The notes: generated by a model not told the origin, from the sequence alone. 22,650 nt of DNA from Hyphomicrobiales bacterium (GCA_025362535.1 JANYGE010000020.1:1-22650); one strand, 5' to 3'. Counted from the first letter of the stretch, positions 1-7,963 are shown. Translations and numbers: made by a program.

Positions 1-1
1 C

Positions 2-1045
2 GCGGCTCAAGATTCGAGAACTTACGAATCTGGAAAGATTCACTTCTTCTATTTGCCAGATATCTCGACAGAAGCTGAGATTCTGCCACTAACTGACAAG
101 GGCCAATATGATGCAGTGATCGCTGCAGCAACTTTCCTGCCCGAGGCATCGATCTTCAAATCGGGAGGTGTGCGTATCGGCGCGGGCACCGGCAATATGG
201 GATCAGCCTCTTGGGGTGGTGGCAATGGTGCGAAGGGTGCGGCCCCTTTGATGAACACGCCTGGGTTCAATTCACGCGCAACCGCACAAATGACATTCAA
301 AGCCTTGCTGCGCCTGCAGCCGGGCTTGCCAATAGATGAACTTCACCGCCGTAGTGTGGCTGGAGAGTTTGATACTGGAAAAAATTTACGGGATTTTCCG
401 ACTGCCAAGCTCGAAGGAAAAACCATCGCCATTATCGGCTACGGCAATATTGGCGGAGAGGTTGCAAAGCTCGCAGCCGCTTTCGGCATGACGGTGAAAG
501 TCCATGCTAGGGCTCCGCATCAATCGCGCATCGAAGCCAATGGCTTTATTTATGCCGCTACGGCAGAAGCCGCCGCTCAGAATGCTGATGTGCTGAGTGT
601 GCATACAGGCTTAGGAGCGCTTGATAGTGCCACCAAGCAATTTGCCAATGCCGGAATGATCAATGCAAAAATTTTGGATGTGATGAATTCAGATTCAGTG
701 TTGCTCAACTATGATCGGGGCGAATGCGTTGATGTAGCCGCCCTCGATATCGCAATGGCATCCGGCAAAATTGCAAGCGCCGCCATCGACGCTGATATTT
801 TCAAATCTGCTGATGGCACTTTGATCGGGCCTTTGGTTGCCTATTTGCCATTGGCCAAAAAATATCCAGGCCGCATTGAACTTCTGCCGCATGCGGCGGC
901 TGATACGGATCATCCATCACGTGTGGCAGGCGCCAAGCAGGCCGTTGATCAAATCATCGATTGCATCTTCAACAAGCGCGTCACAAATTTAAAAGGTGAT
1001 CTGCCAGAGGGATATGTGAATGTTGGTGTTAAGTTAGGCGTATAA
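2..1045 (+). CDS. D-2-hydroxyacid dehydrogenase (SerA-like), 5' end cut off
   Basis: NAD-dependent dehydrogenase of the D-isomer-specific 2-hydroxyacid family, which includes 3-phosphoglycerate dehydrogenase; the substrate cannot be told. The reading frame is open from base 2 to the stop at 1043-1045, so the gene enters from the left and the TTG at 53 is internal. The Rossmann motif GYGNIGGEVAKLAAAFG, with its GxGxxG core, lies near bases 435-485. Before it comes the family segment NTPGFNSRATAQM. The conserved LLNYDRGECVD block and a late LPHAAADTDHPS block, where the family's catalytic His sits, are both present. No C-terminal ACT domain is seen; the protein ends about 50 residues after the His. 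It runs convergently into the mbfA-like gene with only 3 bp between. Family confidence is high; the specific reaction is unknown. Confidence 0.85.
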   Translation, partial: AAQDSRTYESGKIHFFYLPDISTEAEILPLTDKGQYDAVIAAATFLPEASIFKSGGVRIGAGTGNMGSASWGGGNGAKGAAPLMNTPGFNSRATAQMTFKALLRLQPGLPIDELHRRSVAGEFDTGKNLRDFPTAKLEGKTIAIIGYGNIGGEVAKLAAAFGMTVKVHARAPHQSRIEANGFIYAATAEAAAQNADVLSVHTGLGALDSATKQFANAGMINAKILDVMNSDSVLLNYDRGECVDVAALDIAMASGKIASAAIDADIFKSADGTLIGPLVAYLPLAKKYPGRIELLPHAAADTDHPSRVAGAKQAVDQIIDCIFNKRVTNLKGDLPEGYVNVGVKLGV

Positions 1046-1048
1046 TTG

Positions 1049-2005
1049 CTAGGCGCTGCCGATAAAGATGCCGGTCAGAAACACCAGAAGGCCGCCCACG
1101 GCAATTTGCAAGGCGGCTTTCACAAAAGGTGTATCCATATATTTCCAGCGGATCCAGGAGATCACCCCAAGTTCAACAATGACCACCAGCACGGCTAAAA
1201 TAAATGCGCTGTGAAAGTCAGTGATCAAAAATGGCAATGTGTGGCCCAGACCACCAACCGCCGTCATAATGCCCGATGCGAGGCCGCGAATAAGCGGATG
1301 GCCACGCCCGGTTAGCTTGCCATCATCGGATAGGCCTTCTGCCAGACCCATCGAAATACCAGCCCCTATGGATGCAGCAACACCAACGAGAAAAGTTTGC
1401 CATGTATTGCCGGTGGCAAAAGCCGCAGCAAAAATGGGGGCCAAAGTTGAAACCGATCCATCCATCAAACCAACAAGGCCAGGCTGCACCACCTGCAACA
1501 GGAACAGACGGCGCTGGGTTTCATTTTCGTCAATTTTGGCATCGGTCGTTAAATGCTCAAGCCCGAGTTTAGAGGCCAAAGATTCATGACCCTTTTCGGC
1601 AGCGGCCAAATCGCTCAAAAGCTTTTTGACTTGTGGATCAGATGAACGGTCAGTGGCTTGCGTGTAGAAGCGATAGTTCTCAAGCTCAATCACTTCGGCC
1701 CGTTTGCGCATCGCATCAATGCCAAGCTTGTTCAACGTCCAAGCCGGCTTATGCTTTACAAAGCCGTTAATGTCGGCCCGCCGGATCAACGGAATATAAT
1801 CGCCAAATTTTTTGGCGTATAATTCTGTGAGGCTGCGGCGATGCTCGTGTTCTTCTTCTGCCATTTCCACAAAGACTTTGGCCGATGCCGGATAATCCGC
1901 CATCAAGGCATGGGCAAAGCCCGCATAGGCTCGCGCATCATCATCCTCGCTTGAGATGGCAAGGGCGATAATTTCTTGTTCGGTCAGGTCAGAGAATGAT
2001 TTCAA
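1049..2005 (-). CDS. mbfA: Ferritin-like/VIT1 fusion iron exporter (MbfA type)
   Basis: Inner-membrane protein joining an N-terminal rubrerythrin/ferritin-like domain (about residues 1-145) to a C-terminal VIT1/CCC1 transporter domain (about 165-318). In rhizobia such proteins export iron and help peroxide resistance, often under Irr control. The ferritin part shows acidic metal-ligand runs ([35 protein letters not shown]). The VIT part shows [32 protein letters not shown] and several hydrophobic helices ending in [11 protein letters not shown] chose the TTG at 2005-2003: GGAG lies 6 nt upstream and the protein then begins [12 protein letters not shown], like the family. A GTG at 2038 would overlap the upstream gene and has no properly spaced ribosome site. 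It lies 13 nt behind the FucU-like gene on the same strand, so it may be the last gene of the regulator-mutarotase unit, an unexpected partner. I saw no obvious Irr box nearby. Confidence 0.85.
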   Translation of the reverse strand: MKSFSDLTEQEIIALAISSEDDDARAYAGFAHALMADYPASAKVFVEMAEEEHEHRRSLTELYAKKFGDYIPLIRRADINGFVKHKPAWTLNKLGIDAMRKRAEVIELENYRFYTQATDRSSDPQVKKLLSDLAAAEKGHESLASKLGLEHLTTDAKIDENETQRRLFLLQVVQPGLVGLMDGSVSTLAPIFAAAFATGNTWQTFLVGVAASIGAGISMGLAEGLSDDGKLTGRGHPLIRGLASGIMTAVGGLGHTLPFLITDFHSAFILAVLVVIVELGVISWIRWKYMDTPFVKAALQIAVGGLLVFLTGIFIGSA

Positions 2006-2018
2006 CAGAAGCTCCAAA

Positions 2019-2450
2019 TTACTTCGGGTGAATAACACCCTTCTTCAAAATGATATTGCCATAAAGTCTGGCTTCGCTGGAAGCAACTATAGCATAGCAG
2101 CCCTTCACGCGATTATAAAAATCCGCACCCACCAAAGTTGTGATGTGGCTCTTGGGTTCCCATTTTTTCACAATTACCTCGAAATCTGCAAACACTGGTT
2201 CCATACGCTTGGGGTCATTGTAAGCGGCGGGCCGGAAGGCACAATCCGGCACCATTTCATCCAATGGCATCACGCTTAAAATTGCATCGAGCAAATCAGT
2301 GGCACTGATCCCGTCAGCCCGCACTAAGCGCTTGGCATCCGTGTCAGCGGGGTAATTGCCATCAACAATAGCAATCTCATCACCATGGCCCATGGCGCGC
2401 AGCACTTTTAAAAGTTCTGGTCCGAGCAGTGGGTTTAAACCTTTAAGCAT
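2019..2450 (-). CDS. fucU: RbsD/FucU-family sugar mutarotase (FucU-like)
   Basis: Small cytoplasmic enzyme (143 aa) that interconverts sugar anomers, L-fucose in FucU or D-ribose pyranose/furanose in RbsD. The N-terminus [17 protein letters not shown], the [15 protein letters not shown] segment with the family's catalytic His, [14 protein letters not shown] and the C-terminal [10 protein letters not shown] follow E. coli FucU closely, so FucU is favoured over RbsD. The start is the ATG at 2450-2448; a longer reading frame exists but its extra residues lie inside the regulator gene. The start overlaps the ROK regulator's stop in the 8-base junction ATGCTTAA, suggesting translational coupling. 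Sitting with a transporter regulator, it may convert the imported sugar to the anomer used by the cytoplasmic enzyme. It could also serve the fucose-type genes at the right end of the window. Confidence 0.85.
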   Translation of the reverse strand: MLKGLNPLLGPELLKVLRAMGHGDEIAIVDGNYPADTDAKRLVRADGISATDLLDAILSVMPLDEMVPDCAFRPAAYNDPKRMEPVFADFEVIVKKWEPKSHITTLVGADFYNRVKGCYAIVASSEARLYGNIILKKGVIHPK

Positions 2451-3675
2451 TTTGAGCCTCTTTGAATAAAACGTCACGATCAATGATGAAGTTGGCAAAC
2501 AAGGGAAGGCTGGCCGCTCCCTTTGCTCTGGCATCTACACCAATCAAACCTTCGACAATTTTCAAGGGAGCAATACCGCGTTGATCGAGCTCTGGCAATT
2601 TTGATTGTATTCCAGCGACAATGCGCTGGCGCACATCTGCTGGAATAGCTCCGTCAATAATAATAGCTTCAAACTCCATCACTGAAGCTGCAACCAGACT
2701 GGCATAGGCCAAGCTCTGCGCGGTCAGATTAATCCAATGGTCAAGTGCAGGTCCAACGTCCGACCAGTCATCGCGGCTGCGTGAAAGCAGGAGAGGGTCG
2801 CGGCCTTCGGCTACCAGCATTCTTTCGAGTTGATAGGTCGAGGCATGTCTGATCAATTGTTCAGGTCCGTTGGGTCCGGGAACTGGGATTGGCCCCATGG
2901 CTCCAGCATAACCCGTACGGCCCTGCAGAAGTGAGCCATTGATCACAATGCCGCCGCCGATAAAGAAGCCAATATAAAAATAAGCAAAATCTTGGAACTC
3001 TTTGCCGCGCCCAAAAAATAATTCTGCGGCACAAGCCGATGTCGCATCATTGCACGGAAACACTGGAAAATTACAAACCTTCGCCAATTCGCCGATGAGA
3101 TCAAAGCCGCGCCAGGCTTCTAACACATCATGTGGTGCGCCAACTTCTTCTTCCCAGTTCCACAGTTCAAAGGGCGCAGCAATTCCCAAGCCTGAAATCC
3201 GTGGCCGCAAATGAGCGGGTAGACTATCCACTAATGTGGCAATTCCGTTTTTAGCAAAGCTCAAGAATTCGGCAGGCGAGGGAAAGTGATAGGCTTGGCG
3301 CACTGTCGCACGCACATGCCCAGCAAGGTCAAGCAAGACAAGATCACCAGATCTGCGACCAACTTTGAGGCCAATTGAAAATGCGCCATCCGGATTAAGT
3401 TTAAATGGGGCCAGAGGCTGACCTACTTTGCCACGTTGCAACTCGCCCTTAATCAGCAGATCATCTTTTTCCAACTGGCGCACAATAACGGAAACAGTTT
3501 GCGCTGAAAGGCCGGTTAGGCGCGCAATTTCGGCCTTTGGAAGCTGCTCATGTTGCCGGATTAGCGATAAGGCCAGCCGCTCATTGTAAAGCCGCACCCC
3601 CACCTGCGAAGTGCCGCGTGACAAGGTTGGGCCTGCATTGCCCAGCTTTTCTCCTGTGCCACGTTCGATATTCAA
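2443..3675 (-). CDS. frcR: ROK-family transcriptional regulator (FrcR-like)
   Basis: DNA-binding repressor or activator of the ROK family (410 aa), divergent from the frc transporter it probably controls. A winged helix-turn-helix occupies about residues 35-75 (LPKAEIARLTGLSAQTVSVIV). A sugar-kinase-fold domain follows, with IGGGIVINGSLLQG and NDATSACAAE. The ATP-binding DxGxT motif is not preserved (IGLKVGRRSGDL stands there) and the CxCGxxGC zinc motif normally after the GELGHI-like segment is absent (AGAMGPIPVPGPNG), so it should sense sugar without phosphorylating it. I chose the TTG at 3675-3673, preceded by a GGGAGG ribosome site 4-5 nt away. The TTG at 3714 would sit almost on a likely TATAAA promoter element. 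Its gene overlaps the next gene by 8 bases. Confidence 0.85.
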   Translation of the reverse strand: MNIERGTGEKLGNAGPTLSRGTSQVGVRLYNERLALSLIRQHEQLPKAEIARLTGLSAQTVSVIVRQLEKDDLLIKGELQRGKVGQPLAPFKLNPDGAFSIGLKVGRRSGDLVLLDLAGHVRATVRQAYHFPSPAEFLSFAKNGIATLVDSLPAHLRPRISGLGIAAPFELWNWEEEVGAPHDVLEAWRGFDLIGELAKVCNFPVFPCNDATSACAAELFFGRGKEFQDFAYFYIGFFIGGGIVINGSLLQGRTGYAGAMGPIPVPGPNGPEQLIRHASTYQLERMLVAEGRDPLLLSRSRDDWSDVGPALDHWINLTAQSLAYASLVAASVMEFEAIIIDGAIPADVRQRIVAGIQSKLPELDQRGIAPLKIVEGLIGVDARAKGAASLPLFANFIIDRDVLFKEAQNA

Positions 3676-3747
3676 AGCCCCTCCCTTGCCACCAGTTTTT
3701 CTGGTCTTTTCCAATATTTTATAGGACCTTCTCCCAATGGAGATTAG

Positions 3748-3785
3748 CTGTCAATAATAAATCATGTGGATTTACTTATTGACAG
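3748..3785. promoter_or_regulatory. Inverted-repeat operator between frcR and frcB
   Basis: The left arm CTGTCAATAATAAATC (3748-3763) and the right arm GATTTACTTATTGACAG (3769-3785) are complementary except for one inserted base, with the 5-nt spacer ATGTG. The outer ten bases of each arm match perfectly. It lies in the divergent promoter region, so it is the natural operator for the ROK regulator. Each arm carries an outward-facing TTGACA, but I found no well-spaced -10 for either. Promoter assignment is therefore open, while the repeat itself is certain. Confidence 0.75.
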
Positions 3786-3851
3786 TCGCGCATTTTTTCA
3801 GGCAGGATACGCAATGATGGGGAGCAGACGGGAAACGTTTGTCCTTCAATC

Positions 3852-3862
3852 ATAAGTAAATC
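3852..3862. repeat. Third half-site of the frc operator
   Basis: ATAAGTAAATC at 3852-3862 is the exact reverse complement of 3769-3779 in the right arm of the main inverted repeat, about 90 bp away (centre to centre) and about 50 bp before frcB. It could be an auxiliary binding site allowing looping or cooperative binding. Eleven matching bases in AT-rich DNA could also be chance, but the position in the same regulatory region supports a role. Confidence 0.45.
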
Positions 3863-3875
3863 AGTTGATACTTTT

Positions 3876-3890
3876 GGCCCTGCATGGGCC
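3876..3890 (+). other. Small hairpin in the frcB leader
   Basis: GGCCC-TGCAT-GGGCC can form a 5-bp GC-only stem just before the frcB ribosome site (GGGAGGA, about 3898-3904). It may influence translation or mRNA 5' stability. There is no T-run after it, so it is not a terminator. Confidence 0.35.
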
Positions 3891-3910
3891 GTTCCATGGG
3901 AGGAATTCTA

Positions 3911-4924
3911 ATGAAGTCGATTCTTAAGGCCGCCCTCTTAGGCGTGGCACTTTCTGCATTTGCAACAACAGCATTTGCTGGCACACCAGCTTGCTTGATC
4001 ACTAAGAACAACACAAATCCCTTCTTCGTAAAGATGAAGGAAGGTGCGACTGCTGCAGCAACCGCTGCTGGCATTGATCTGCAAGCTTTCGCGGGCGATA
4101 AAGACAGTGATGCTTCTCCACAAATCACAGCCATTGAAAACTGCGTTGCTGCAGGTGCCAAGGGCATTCTGATCACCCCAGCAAATGATGATGTTGGTCC
4201 AGCTTTGAAGAAGGCCCGCGCCGCTGGTATTCTCGTGATCTCTTTGGATACACCACTGGGTGATGCTGAAGCTCAAGATATTACTTTCGCTACCGACAAT
4301 TTTGAAGCTGGCACATTGATTGGTTCTTGGGCTAAGGTTCAACTCGGCGACGCAGCTAAAGATGCCAAGATCGCTATGCTCGACATCAACAAAGATAATA
4401 TCTCGGTTGACGTTCTGCGCGACACAGGCTTCCTCAAGGGCTTCGGTATTGAAGTTCCAAATGGCAAAGTTCTGGGTTCAGAAAGCGATGCCCGCGTGGT
4501 CGGCCATGAATCTTCAAGTGGAAGTCCTGAAGGCGGCCAAAAAGCAATGGAAACATTGCTTGCTAAAGAACCAAACATTAACGTTGTTTACACCATCAAT
4601 GAACCAGCTGCTGAGGGCGCATTTACAGCTCTCAAAGCGGCAGGCAAAGAAAAGGGTGTTCTCATCGTTTCAGTAGACGGTGGCTGCCCAGGTGTGAAAA
4701 ATGTTGCTGCTGGCGTCATTGGTGCAACTTCACAACAATATCCATTGTTGATGGCCTCCAAAGGCATCGAAGCTATTGCTGCTTTTGCTAAGGATGGCGC
4801 AAAGCCAACAGTTACAGAAGGCCTGACCTTCATGAACACTGGCGTGAACCTGATCACCGACAAGCCAGCCGATGGCGTCAAGTCAATTGACACCAAGGAA
4901 GGCCTTGCAAAGTGCTGGGGCTAA
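3911..4924 (+). CDS. frcB: Periplasmic sugar-binding protein of the Frc ABC transporter
   Basis: Solute-binding protein of a CUT2-type (ribose/fructose class) ABC importer, 337 aa. Residues 1-23 form a signal peptide (KK-poor, hydrophobic, ending in ATTAFA before GTPAC). The mature part begins [20 protein letters not shown] and carries the periplasmic-binding-protein signatures [37 protein letters not shown] and [13 protein letters not shown]. From memory it resembles Sinorhizobium FrcB strikingly, including the C-terminal [13 protein letters not shown], so fructose, ribose or mannose are the likely ligands. The ATG at 3911 is chosen because GGGAGGA lies 7 nt upstream and it opens the signal peptide. 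Codon choice is rich in GCT/GTT, as expected for an abundant protein. A hairpin follows before frcC. Confidence 0.9.
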   Translation: MKSILKAALLGVALSAFATTAFAGTPACLITKNNTNPFFVKMKEGATAAATAAGIDLQAFAGDKDSDASPQITAIENCVAAGAKGILITPANDDVGPALKKARAAGILVISLDTPLGDAEAQDITFATDNFEAGTLIGSWAKVQLGDAAKDAKIAMLDINKDNISVDVLRDTGFLKGFGIEVPNGKVLGSESDARVVGHESSSGSPEGGQKAMETLLAKEPNINVVYTINEPAAEGAFTALKAAGKEKGVLIVSVDGGCPGVKNVAAGVIGATSQQYPLLMASKGIEAIAAFAKDGAKPTVTEGLTFMNTGVNLITDKPADGVKSIDTKEGLAKCWG

Positions 4925-4949
4925 TACCAGCCTAATCTCTTGAACATTG

Positions 4950-4980
4950 CGAAAGGCGACAGTAATGTCGCCTTTCGTTT
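4950..4980 (+). terminator. Hairpin with short T-tail between frcB and frcC
   Basis: Perfect 11-bp stem: CGAAAGGCGAC (4950-4960), loop AGTAAT, GTCGCCTTTCG (4967-4977), followed by TTT. It lies 26 bases after the frcB stop. The T-run is short, so it probably acts as a leaky terminator or a 3' mRNA stabiliser that keeps frcB expressed above the membrane and ATPase genes. Confidence 0.75.
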
Positions 4981-5041
4981 ATCAAGTGCCCGCTAAGTGG
5001 CACGTTACGAAAAAGGGTGGGAAAATCATGAGAGGCAAAAA

Positions 5042-6139
5042 ATGAGCGCCAAACCAACGGCTGCCGAGGGCAAAGCTGAGCCCACAAAAACAATTTCAGA
5101 CTTTGAAGCAAAGCTAGATCAGGCAGATAAGGTGGTGGCCTCTTTTGCGGAAGATGATCTAACGCTGCTCTCGCGCATGCGTGGTTTCTTGCGCAATTAT
5201 CCAACCGCAATTCCGGCGATCATCCTGCTGGCGTCCATATTGGGTTTCGGTTTTGCGCATAACTTTCTAACGCCAAGCACCTTGTCGCTGATCTTAAAGC
5301 AGGTCACGATGACAGGCATTGTTGCCGTTGCTCAAACGATCATAATCCTCACTGCAGGCATCGATCTGTCGGTCGGTGCCATACTGGTTATTTCGGCCAT
5401 GGTGATGGGCAGGCTCGCGGTTCTCTATGGCATTCCAGTCTTCATTGCCATTCCCTGTGGCATGGCCATTGGCACTTTGATGGGGGCACTCAATGGTGTT
5501 CTTGTTACCAAGGCTCGCATCCCGCCCTTTATCGTAACTTTGGGGACAGTTTATATCTTCAATGCCCTGAAGCTCTGGTACACGGGCTCTGAATCCATAA
5601 GGCCCGTTGATCTTGAAGAAAAGGCATCAGGCCTCCTGTGGTTTGGCAATAGCATCAGCGCTGGAGGAGCAACATTTATTTACGGCAGTTTCGCTCTCGT
5701 CCTACTGGCTGTTGTCGTTTGGTATATGTTGAACCGCACCGCTTGGGGCCGCCATGTTTATGCCATTGGCGATGATCCTGATGCTGCCAAACTTTCCGGT
5801 ATTCAAATTGATCGCACGTTGATTTCGGTTTACGCGCTGGCTGGATTGATTATTGCCTTTGGTTCATGGATTGCCATTGGCCGTGTCGGCTCAATGTCTC
5901 CTAACAACTTTGAAAGCATCAACCTTGACTCAATTACCGCTGTGGTGATTGGTGGCACCTCATTGTTCGGTGGTCGCGCTTCGATTGTTGGTTCGGTTCT
6001 GGGAGCTATTATCGTGGGGGTGTTTAATACTGGCCTCTCACTTGCTGGTGTAGACTCTTACTGGCAGCTCTTTGCATCGGGTTGCTTGGTGATTGTAGCA
6101 GTCGCCATTGATCAATGGTTACGGAGGGCTTCACAATGA
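5042..6139 (+). CDS. frcC: Frc ABC transporter permease
   Basis: Inner-membrane permease of the RbsC/AraH/FrcC family (365 aa), forming the channel for the sugar delivered by FrcB. A polar N-terminal tail of about 50 residues precedes a run of hydrophobic helices from about residue 57 (NYPTAIPAIILLASILGFGF) to the C-terminus. The family motif TAGIDLSVGAILV, the cytoplasmic-loop segment AIGDDPDAAKLSGI and the VIGGTSLFGGRASIVGSVLGAI motif are all present. I chose the ATG at 5042 with AGAGG 6 nt upstream; an in-frame GTG at 4997 has no comparable ribosome site. The stop shares four bases (ATGA) with the start of frcA. Family confidence is very high; the symbol rests on gene order and FrcB similarity. 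Confidence 0.88.
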   Translation: MSAKPTAAEGKAEPTKTISDFEAKLDQADKVVASFAEDDLTLLSRMRGFLRNYPTAIPAIILLASILGFGFAHNFLTPSTLSLILKQVTMTGIVAVAQTIIILTAGIDLSVGAILVISAMVMGRLAVLYGIPVFIAIPCGMAIGTLMGALNGVLVTKARIPPFIVTLGTVYIFNALKLWYTGSESIRPVDLEEKASGLLWFGNSISAGGATFIYGSFALVLLAVVVWYMLNRTAWGRHVYAIGDDPDAAKLSGIQIDRTLISVYALAGLIIAFGSWIAIGRVGSMSPNNFESINLDSITAVVIGGTSLFGGRASIVGSVLGAIIVGVFNTGLSLAGVDSYWQLFASGCLVIVAVAIDQWLRRASQ

Positions 6140-6921
6140 CAATGCGTAAACCAATCTTGCAAGCTCGCGGTCTGTTCAAGCGCTATGGTACAGTCGTGGC
6201 CTTGAATGGCTCGGACTTCGATCTCTACTCAGATGAAATTTTGGGTGTGATCGGCGATAACGGTGCTGGCAAATCGACGTTGATTAAAGCTTTGTCGGGC
6301 GCTGTGACACCCGATCATGGAGAGATCAAGCTTGACGGTGCCACAGTGCATTTCCGCTCGCCACAGGATGGCAGATCGGCTGGCATTGAAACGGTTTATC
6401 AAAACCTTGCTTTGTCTCCAGCACTTTCGATTGCGGACAACATGTTCCTCGGTCGAGAAATTAAAAAACCAGGTCCATTGGGCAGTATCTTCCGCATGAT
6501 GGACCGCGCCGCGATGCAAAAATTCGCCCGCGATAAACTTTCAGAACTTGGCTTGATGACCATTCAAAACATCAATCAAGCTGTGGAGACACTTTCTGGC
6601 GGTCAACGTCAAGGTGTTGCGGTGGCGCGGGCCGCTGCTTTTGGTTCGAAAGTGGTGATCATGGATGAACCAACAGCTGCGCTTGGCGTGAAAGAATCGC
6701 GGCGCGTGCTGGAACTTATCCGCGACGTGAAAAAACGCGGCATGCCGATCATCCTGATTTCACATAACATGCCGCACGTGTTTGAAGTGTGTGACCGCAT
6801 TCACATTCATCGTCTGGGTCGTAGGCTTTGCACGATCAACTCGAAAGATTTTTCGATGTCAGATGCCGTGGCCATGATGACTGGCGCCAAGGAGCCACCA
6901 CCTGAGCTCTTGGGCACCTGA
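6136..6921 (+). CDS. frcA: Frc ABC transporter ATP-binding protein
   Basis: ATPase that powers the sugar importer, 261 aa with a single nucleotide-binding domain, unlike the double-domain RbsA/AraG proteins and as in rhizobial FrcA. The Walker A motif GDNGAGKST is at residues 40-48, the Q-loop near VYQN (87-90), the ABC signature LSGGQ at 153-157, Walker B VVIMDEPTAA at 173-182, and the H-loop ISHNM follows. The start ATG at 6136 overlaps the frcC stop (ATGA) and has GGAGG 8 nt upstream, indicating coupled translation. It ends with TGA sharing one base with the frcK start. Confidence 0.9.
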   Translation: MTMRKPILQARGLFKRYGTVVALNGSDFDLYSDEILGVIGDNGAGKSTLIKALSGAVTPDHGEIKLDGATVHFRSPQDGRSAGIETVYQNLALSPALSIADNMFLGREIKKPGPLGSIFRMMDRAAMQKFARDKLSELGLMTIQNINQAVETLSGGQRQGVAVARAAAFGSKVVIMDEPTAALGVKESRRVLELIRDVKKRGMPIILISHNMPHVFEVCDRIHIHRLGRRLCTINSKDFSMSDAVAMMTGAKEPPPELLGT

Positions 6922-7535
6922 TGAAAAATCTAACTGAACTTGCAAGTCTTATCCGCAAAAAATCCGGCGAAGCTCAGCGTTTCATGGTGGGCGTAGCGGG
7001 TGCTCCCGCTTCAGGAAAATCGACGCTTGCAGGCAATTTGCGCGATGCTCTCATTGCGCAAGGCGAAACCTCTGTCGTGGTTCCGATGGATGGTTTTCAT
7101 TTTGATGATGTGGTTTTAAACGCTCGTGGTCATCGCCCGCGCAAAGGTGCACCTTTTACCTTTGATATTTTGGGTTTTGAGGTTCTGCTGAAACGCATCA
7201 AGGCGCGCGAACCCGATATTGCCATTCCCGTTTTTGACCGTACCATGGAACTTTCACGCGCCGCCGCTGATATTGTAACCGATGAGGCTAAGTTCATTAT
7301 CGTCGAAGGCAATTATCTGCTGCTCAAACAAAGCCCATGGGATCGCCTGAAACCCCTGCTTGATTTTTCACTCTATCTCCGTGTGCCGATTGAAGAGCTA
7401 GAACGCCGCCTGATCCAACGCTGGCTCGACCTTGGCTTTGATATGACCTATGCGAAGAATTGGATTGCCAGCAATGATCTGTTAAATATCAGAACGGTGA
7501 TTGCGGAGAGTGCCAACGCAGATTTGACACTTTAG
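6921..7535 (+). CDS. frcK: P-loop sugar/nucleoside-kinase-like protein (FrcK)
   Basis: Cytoplasmic P-loop kinase of the uridine kinase/pantothenate kinase-like superfamily, 204 aa. The Walker A motif GAPASGKST sits at residues 27-35, followed by the substrate-site segment PMDGFHFDD and later IIVEGNYLLL, both typical of this superfamily. Gene order frcB-C-A-K matches the rhizobial fructose transport operon, where FrcK has been proposed to phosphorylate or otherwise handle the imported sugar; its true substrate is not firmly known. The start overlaps the frcA stop by one base (TGATG). Its stop overlaps by 3-4 bases the stop of the convergent HugZ-like gene, with no visible terminator between them. 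Confidence 0.85.
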   Translation: MKNLTELASLIRKKSGEAQRFMVGVAGAPASGKSTLAGNLRDALIAQGETSVVVPMDGFHFDDVVLNARGHRPRKGAPFTFDILGFEVLLKRIKAREPDIAIPVFDRTMELSRAAADIVTDEAKFIIVEGNYLLLKQSPWDRLKPLLDFSLYLRVPIEELERRLIQRWLDLGFDMTYAKNWIASNDLLNIRTVIAESANADLTL

Positions 7536-7963
7536 GCAAACACCTCTTCCGCCCTAAAGCTTTGAATCCGGCCAAACCCCGCCACCACATAAACCATCTC
7601 CGGCACCATGCGCCAAAAGCCAAAATCGCCAAAGCCCGCATACATTTCTGCATAAGGATGATGGGCTACATAGCGGGCGTGAAGACCTTCACTCACTTGC
7701 TCCATGCGGCCCGTGATGGTGGCGCGAAAGCCAGTGAGCGCATCACCCGCTTGTGGCAACTCCATCACCAGAAGGCTGGCACATGGATCAGCGTTCAGAG
7801 ATTTGGTGTGGCGCGCGAGTTGTGAGAACAAGAATATCGGGTGGCTCTGCTCATCGGTTGCCACATTGACCAAGGCTCCAAAAGGAACCCCTGTTTCGAA
7901 ATCAATCACAGAAAGTGTTCCAGTTTTGGCCCGTTCTAGGATAGGTTTTACAGTCTCTTTCAT
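7532..7963 (-). CDS. Pyridoxamine 5'-phosphate oxidase-fold protein (HugZ/HutZ-like)
   Basis: A 143-aa protein of the split-barrel FMN/heme-binding fold. The segment RAKTGTLSVIDFETGVPFGALVNVATDEQ, then PIFLFSQLARHTKSLNADPCASLLV and an ITGRMEQVSE strand, is the usual core of HugZ/HutZ-type proteins, some of which take part in heme use. WRMVPEMVYVVAGFGRIQSF resembles the C-terminal part, where a Gly-Phe-Gly motif is typical. The function here is inferred from family only; flavin-dependent oxidoreductase is an alternative. I chose the ATG at 7963. A longer frame running back to 8053 gives an unconserved N-terminus lying in the chvI promoter region. It faces chvI divergently across 90 bp and converges with frcK. 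Confidence 0.75.
   Translation of the reverse strand: MKETVKPILERAKTGTLSVIDFETGVPFGALVNVATDEQSHPIFLFSQLARHTKSLNADPCASLLVMELPQAGDALTGFRATITGRMEQVSEGLHARYVAHHPYAEMYAGFGDFGFWRMVPEMVYVVAGFGRIQSFRAEEVFA

Noticed and set aside
53..60. TTG at 53 as the start of the first dehydrogenase gene
   Set aside because: The same frame is open to the left edge with plausible protein sequence, and the N-terminal part of the family would be missing, so the gene begins outside the window.
1221..1589. Open frame on the plus strand inside the iron exporter gene
   Set aside because: It is antisense to a well-conserved protein, has a biased composition and no family features, so it is a shadow frame.
3833..3840. 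AAACGTTT upstream of frcB as a LacI-family/CcpA-like operator
   Set aside because: Only the central 8 bases are symmetric; flanking bases do not match, and the adjacent regulator is ROK type, so chance is likely.
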